Positions 15,416 to 18,186 of a DNA stretch of 18,186 nt are shown one piece after another. The translations under genes and the position numbers were made by a program. The stretch is taken from assembly GCA_002342345.1 (NCBI GenBank), contig DDPU01000080.1, positions 9,425 to 27,610 of the forward strand. Direction: 5' to 3'. Under the pieces are notes generated by a model that saw only the letters and a list, made by a program, of their open reading frames with translations, was not told the origin of the DNA and did no database searches. Within the stretch, counting starts at the first letter, position 1; each line of letters starts with the position of its first letter. This DNA comes from Verrucomicrobia bacterium UBA2460 (lineage in GTDB: Bacteria > Verrucomicrobiota > Verrucomicrobiia > Methylacidiphilales > Verrucolacustridaceae).

Positions 15416-15760
15416 GTGCCGAAAACGATCTTTGAACGGATCGTCGACCGGGAAGCCCAGGCCGATATCCTTTATGAGGACGAACACGTCCTCGCCTTCC
15501 CTGACATCGCCCCGCAGGCCCCCGTGCACATTCTCCTGATCCCCAAACGGCATCATGCCCGTCATGCGGCGGTTCCGCCCGAACATCACAGCGTCTTCAG
15601 CCACCTTTTTGCCGCCGCCCAGAAGGTCGCCCGCCAACTGAGACTCGAGAAAAACGGTTACCGGTTGGTGATGAACAACGGGCCCGACGGAGGGGAAACC
15701 GTTCCGCATCTTCATCTCCATCTCCTCGGCGGACGCCCCCTCTCCTGGCCCCCCGGATAG
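15416..15760 (+). CDS. HIT family nucleotide hydrolase/transferase (Hint-like)
   Basis: A small cytosolic histidine-triad protein. Family members hydrolyse nucleoside phosphoramidates or related adenylated compounds. The 114-residue length is typical of the Hint branch. The N-terminal IFERIVDREAQADILYEDEHVLAFPDIAPQAPVH is characteristic. The triad VPHLHLHLLGGR lies at 97-108, with H98, H100 and H102; H100 is the expected nucleophile. The GTG start at 15416 follows AGAGG and sits 8 bases after the stop of the preceding gene, so it is in the nrdR transcription unit. The C-terminus (RPLSWPPG) is the short form common in this branch. Confidence 0.93.
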   Translation: MPKTIFERIVDREAQADILYEDEHVLAFPDIAPQAPVHILLIPKRHHARHAAVPPEHHSVFSHLFAAAQKVARQLRLEKNGYRLVMNNGPDGGETVPHLHLHLLGGRPLSWPPG

Positions 15761-15840
15761 CCCGGGGATCCGCCTCCTTTCCGGGATCGGCACCGGGTGG
15801 GGGGATCGCTTTTGCCAGGAAGAGGTCCTAGGTTGCCACC

Positions 15841-16194
15841 ATGAAAAACATCCTCTCCTCCCCCTGGTTCGTCGTCTTTGCCTGCGCCGCCCTCAGCACC
15901 CTGGCCGACACCCTCGGCACGGTCTGGTGGGAACAAAAAAGAATGGGCTGGCTGGCGGCTCTCCTGTTCCTTTCCCCCCTTGTTTTTCTGGCGTTCGGAT
16001 ATGTCGGCTCCCGTTTTGGCCTCGCCAAGGCCTCCAGTCTCACCAACACCCTCGTGGTGGTCGGGCCAATTCTGGTCGGCTTCCTTTTCCGCGGGGAACT
16101 GCGCCAGCTATCCAAAATGGAAATGACGGGAATAGTCCTCGCCCTGGCCGGCATCGTCCTGCTGACGTTCTTCAGCCCGAGGGAAATCAGCTGA
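15841..16194 (+). CDS. Small four-span membrane protein of the drug/metabolite transporter (EamA/SMR-like) type
   Basis: A 117-residue protein with four hydrophobic segments at about 7-24, 36-54, 66-83 and 94-112. The order KASSLTNTLVVVGPILVGFLFRGELRQLSK then GIVLALAGIVLLTFF resembles the second half of an EamA or SMR transporter, where a glutamate ends the third span and a final GI..AL.GI.LL span follows. Such small proteins usually work as dimers. The first span lacks the membrane-embedded glutamate of classical multidrug SMR pumps (it has VFACAALSTLAD), so a drug efflux role is not supported. The ATG at 15841 has AGG 8 bases ahead. It lies 80 bases after the HIT gene and converges on argA with an 8-base overlap. 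Substrate unknown. Confidence 0.75.
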   Translation: MKNILSSPWFVVFACAALSTLADTLGTVWWEQKRMGWLAALLFLSPLVFLAFGYVGSRFGLAKASSLTNTLVVVGPILVGFLFRGELRQLSKMEMTGIVLALAGIVLLTFFSPREIS

Positions 16195-17464
16195 GCTCTT
16201 TGAAAAGAATCTTGGAGTTTCGCCCGCTCGCCTCGTAGGAGGCCTTCCGCCCCGCAGGCAACAACTCGGCCGTGCCCTCGCTGAAACCACCCTTGCTCTG
16301 CAGATAGTTGAAGGCCTGGGTCGAAAGCGCCAACAACTTCCTCATGCCCATTTCCCGCGCCCGGTTTTCCGCGTAGAGCATCAACTTTTTTCCGATGCCG
16401 GTGTTTTCGTGGCCCGGCGCCACAAAAAGGCATCCCATCTCCGCCGTCTTCCCCTCCAAAGGGTGAATGGCCACGCAACCCACCATGTTGCCGTCGATCT
16501 CGAAAACGCTGTAATCCCCGATGTCCGCCGAAACCTGGGCCCGGGTCCTCCGCAAGAGTTCCTCCGCTGCCACGGAATTCCCGATCAGCCGCATGATCGA
16601 CCGCACATCCTTTTTCAGCGCTTTCCGGATCTCCGTGTACTCATCGGCATAAATCATCGTCCCCACACCTTCGCTGGAAAAAAGCTCGTCGAGGAGCGCC
16701 TCATCCTCCCGGCCGTCGAGAATGTGCGCCCGGCTCACCCCCTCCTTGCAGGCCCGTAACCCATGTTCCAGCTTGGAGGCCATTTCCTGGCTGATTTCCC
16801 CTTTCCTCTTTTTGAGATACTCCGCCGCTTCTTCCACGGAAAGTTGGGCGGGCTTTTTGCCGTTTTTGGGGAGATCACCGTTTCCGGTCAGGAAGATCAA
16901 CTTCTCCGCCCGGAGGGCTTCCGCCACCTCCAGGGCCACCCCGTCGGAATTCACCCGATAGGTCCGTCCGTCCCCGTCCACGCCCAGGGGGGGGATCACC
17001 GGAAGGATGCCGTTGTCGAGCAACGCCTCCAGGAACTTGCTGTCCACCCTTTCCACCCGCCCCGTCCACTGATGATCCACCCCGCCGAGAATCCCCGCGG
17101 GATGGGCGATGATGGCGTTGGTGACCGCACCCTTGAGATCCACGTCCGCCAGATGTTGCAGAATGTCATGACTGTACGAGTTGGCCGCCCGTTCCGCCAC
17201 CCGCAGGGTCGCCTCGTCGGTCACCCCCAGGCCATCCACGTCGGAAGGTTTGACCTTCATCTCCGCGGCGATCTTCTTGATACGGGCGCTGGCCCCGTGG
17301 ACCAAGGCCACCCGGATGTTCAGGCTCCGCAAAACCGAGATGTCCAGAAACAGGCTCGCCGCCCGTTCGTCCTCCAGCACGGCACTGTCCACGCTGAGGA
17401 CGAAGAGCTTGTCCCGGAAACTGGGGATATACGTGAGGATTCCCCGCAGATCGGATGCCTTCAT
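16187..17464 (-). CDS. argA: Amino-acid N-acetyltransferase (N-acetylglutamate synthase), kinase-like plus GNAT domains
   Basis: ArgA acetylates glutamate with acetyl-CoA as the first step of arginine biosynthesis. The 425-residue protein has the two-domain layout of classical ArgA (about 440 residues in E. coli). The N-terminal amino-acid-kinase-fold domain covers about 1-260, with LVHGASARI at 54-62, NGILPVIPPLG at 151-161 and TYRVNSDGVALEVAEAL at 168-184. It normally binds arginine as feedback inhibitor. The C-terminal GNAT acetyltransferase domain covers about 280-425. Its acetyl-CoA loop APGHENTGIGKKL is at 349-361, followed by LSTQAFNYLQSKGGF. The ATG at 17464 fits the family N-terminus. 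The frame stays open upstream to 17728 but only overlaps nfo, so that extension is rejected. It is the second gene after nfo, 44 bases downstream. No other arg genes are nearby. Confidence 0.94.
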   Translation of the reverse strand: MKASDLRGILTYIPSFRDKLFVLSVDSAVLEDERAASLFLDISVLRSLNIRVALVHGASARIKKIAAEMKVKPSDVDGLGVTDEATLRVAERAANSYSHDILQHLADVDLKGAVTNAIIAHPAGILGGVDHQWTGRVERVDSKFLEALLDNGILPVIPPLGVDGDGRTYRVNSDGVALEVAEALRAEKLIFLTGNGDLPKNGKKPAQLSVEEAAEYLKKRKGEISQEMASKLEHGLRACKEGVSRAHILDGREDEALLDELFSSEGVGTMIYADEYTEIRKALKKDVRSIMRLIGNSVAAEELLRRTRAQVSADIGDYSVFEIDGNMVGCVAIHPLEGKTAEMGCLFVAPGHENTGIGKKLMLYAENRAREMGMRKLLALSTQAFNYLQSKGGFSEGTAELLPAGRKASYEASGRNSKILFKELS

Positions 17465-17508
17465 GGAGGCCGTTCTAGCACCTTCCGCCCTCTTTGGACA
17501 ACAGCCTC

Positions 17509-18186
17509 TCAGCCACAGCTCCGCAGGAACCGCATGTTTTCCCTGTCCTCTTTCTCCCCGGGCGGCAGTTCGCCGATCCGCGGAATGCCCCGGAGCACCG
17601 GATTTCGCAGAAAAGCACGCAACGCCGGCGCGCCAATCTCCCCGCGCCCGAGGTGCTCGTGCCGGTCCACTCCGGAGCCACACGGGGTTTTCGAATCGTT
17701 CACATGCAAAACCTTCACCCGGCCCCATCCGATCTTTTCCCCCACCTGCCGGATCAGGGCCTTTCTTCCCGCATCACTCCTCAGATCATGGCCGGCGGCA
17801 AATGCGTGGGCGGTGTCCAGACAGGCCGCCCTGCGGGACTCCGGCAAACCCTCCACCAATTCCCCCCATTCGCCGATGTCCCGCGCCAGCGAGGACCCCT
17901 GCCCGGCGGAATTCTCGAGCGCCAAGGGGATGCGGCGGGTTTTGGAAACTTCCAAAGCCTCCCGGAATCCCGCCACCGCCCTTCGCCTCGCCTCCCGCGG
18001 ATCCAGTTCCCCGCGGCTCCCGCAATGAACCACCAAAGCCTCCAGCCCCAGGGCCTCGGCCCGCGCCAGTTCACCGGCAAGGGAGTGAATCGATTTTTTT
18101 CTCGTTTCCCCGTTCCCCGCCACGTTGATGAGATATCCGGCATGTGCGCAAACCCAGAGATCCTGGGCTTTTTTGCCCGCAAGAAA
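17509..18186 (-). CDS. nfo: Endonuclease IV (AP endonuclease), partial, N-terminus off the right edge
   Basis: Nfo cleaves DNA 5' to abasic sites and removes 3' blocking groups in base-excision repair, using three zinc ions in a TIM barrel. The last 225 residues are in view; the frame is open to the window edge and runs through VCAHAGYLIN, the family's HxxYLIN motif. Zinc ligands follow in order: VVHCGS, LENSAGQG (Glu), CLDTAHAFAAGHD (Asp and His), HVNDSK, DRHEHLGRG (Asp and His), and a final Glu in IGELP, where most members have ETP. The missing N-terminus should be about 55-60 residues. A GTG at 18123 opens the same frame but lies after the conserved HxxYLIN motif, so it is not the start. 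argA follows 44 bases later on the same strand. Confidence 0.94.
   Translation of the reverse strand, partial: FLAGKKAQDLWVCAHAGYLINVAGNGETRKKSIHSLAGELARAEALGLEALVVHCGSRGELDPREARRRAVAGFREALEVSKTRRIPLALENSAGQGSSLARDIGEWGELVEGLPESRRAACLDTAHAFAAGHDLRSDAGRKALIRQVGEKIGWGRVKVLHVNDSKTPCGSGVDRHEHLGRGEIGAPALRAFLRNPVLRGIPRIGELPPGEKEDRENMRFLRSCG

Noticed and set aside
15761..15840. Terminator hairpin between the HIT gene and the small membrane protein gene
   Set aside because: GATCC...GGATC can pair over five bases, but there is no following T-run, and the sequence is generally GC-rich.
16763..18028. 421-codon open frame on the plus strand
   Set aside because: It is antisense to argA and nfo, which are clear by catalytic motifs.
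1..18186. tRNA, rRNA, CRISPR, insertion sequence, prophage or attachment sites
   Set aside because: No cloverleaf, no regularly spaced direct repeats, and no transposase, integrase or phage gene was seen in any frame.

Overview
The window is a high-GC bacterial chromosome segment from a Gram-negative (diderm) organism, most likely a member of the Verrucomicrobiota. The diderm call rests on an LptD-type outer-membrane LPS assembly gene. The Verrucomicrobiota call is an inference from a very large secreted GH57/CBM25/fibronectin-III protein ending in a DPDGDG-type calcium-binding segment plus a small C-terminal beta domain, a secreted papain-fold protein, and the overall gene set. No RNA genes, CRISPR arrays, insertion sequences or phage genes are visible. 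Every well-supported gene looks intact, except the two cut by the window edges.

Region 1 (1-7591, minus strand) is a tightly packed envelope and isoprenoid operon, transcribed lptD > purA > uppS > cdsA > dxr > rseP. Most junctions overlap or nearly touch: 26 bp between lptD and purA, about 26 bp overlap purA/uppS, 1 bp between uppS and cdsA, 4 bp overlap at cdsA/dxr (ATGA) and dxr/rseP (GTGA). It joins MEP-pathway isoprenoid synthesis (Dxr), the undecaprenyl carrier lipid (UppS), CDP-diacylglycerol for phospholipids (CdsA), LPS insertion (LptD) and an intramembrane protease (RseP). The purine gene purA sits inside it. rseP runs off the left edge.

Region 2 (7592-14232) starts with an AT-rich spacer of about 100 bp. 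It is followed by nadA (minus), a secreted papain-fold cysteine-peptidase-like gene divergent from nadA (plus), a possible 46-residue single-span membrane protein (plus), and a 4.1 kb gene (minus) for a secreted GH57 starch-active-type enzyme.

Region 3 (14233-16194) begins with a second AT-rich divergent intergenic stretch. It contains a near-palindromic NrdR-box-like site abutting the nrdR start codon. The plus-strand cluster nrdR > unknown protein > HIT protein > small four-span membrane protein follows. The unknown protein overlaps nrdR and has a pattern suggestive of a degenerate ATP-cone, which is the most interesting lead in the window.

Region 4 (16187-18186, minus strand) holds nfo (endonuclease IV, cut by the right edge) followed by argA (N-acetylglutamate synthase). 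argA converges on the small membrane protein gene with an 8-bp overlap in which both stop codons lie in one palindrome. I do not see a clear new defence, mobile or secretion system; the window is mainly housekeeping with a few lineage-specific genes.
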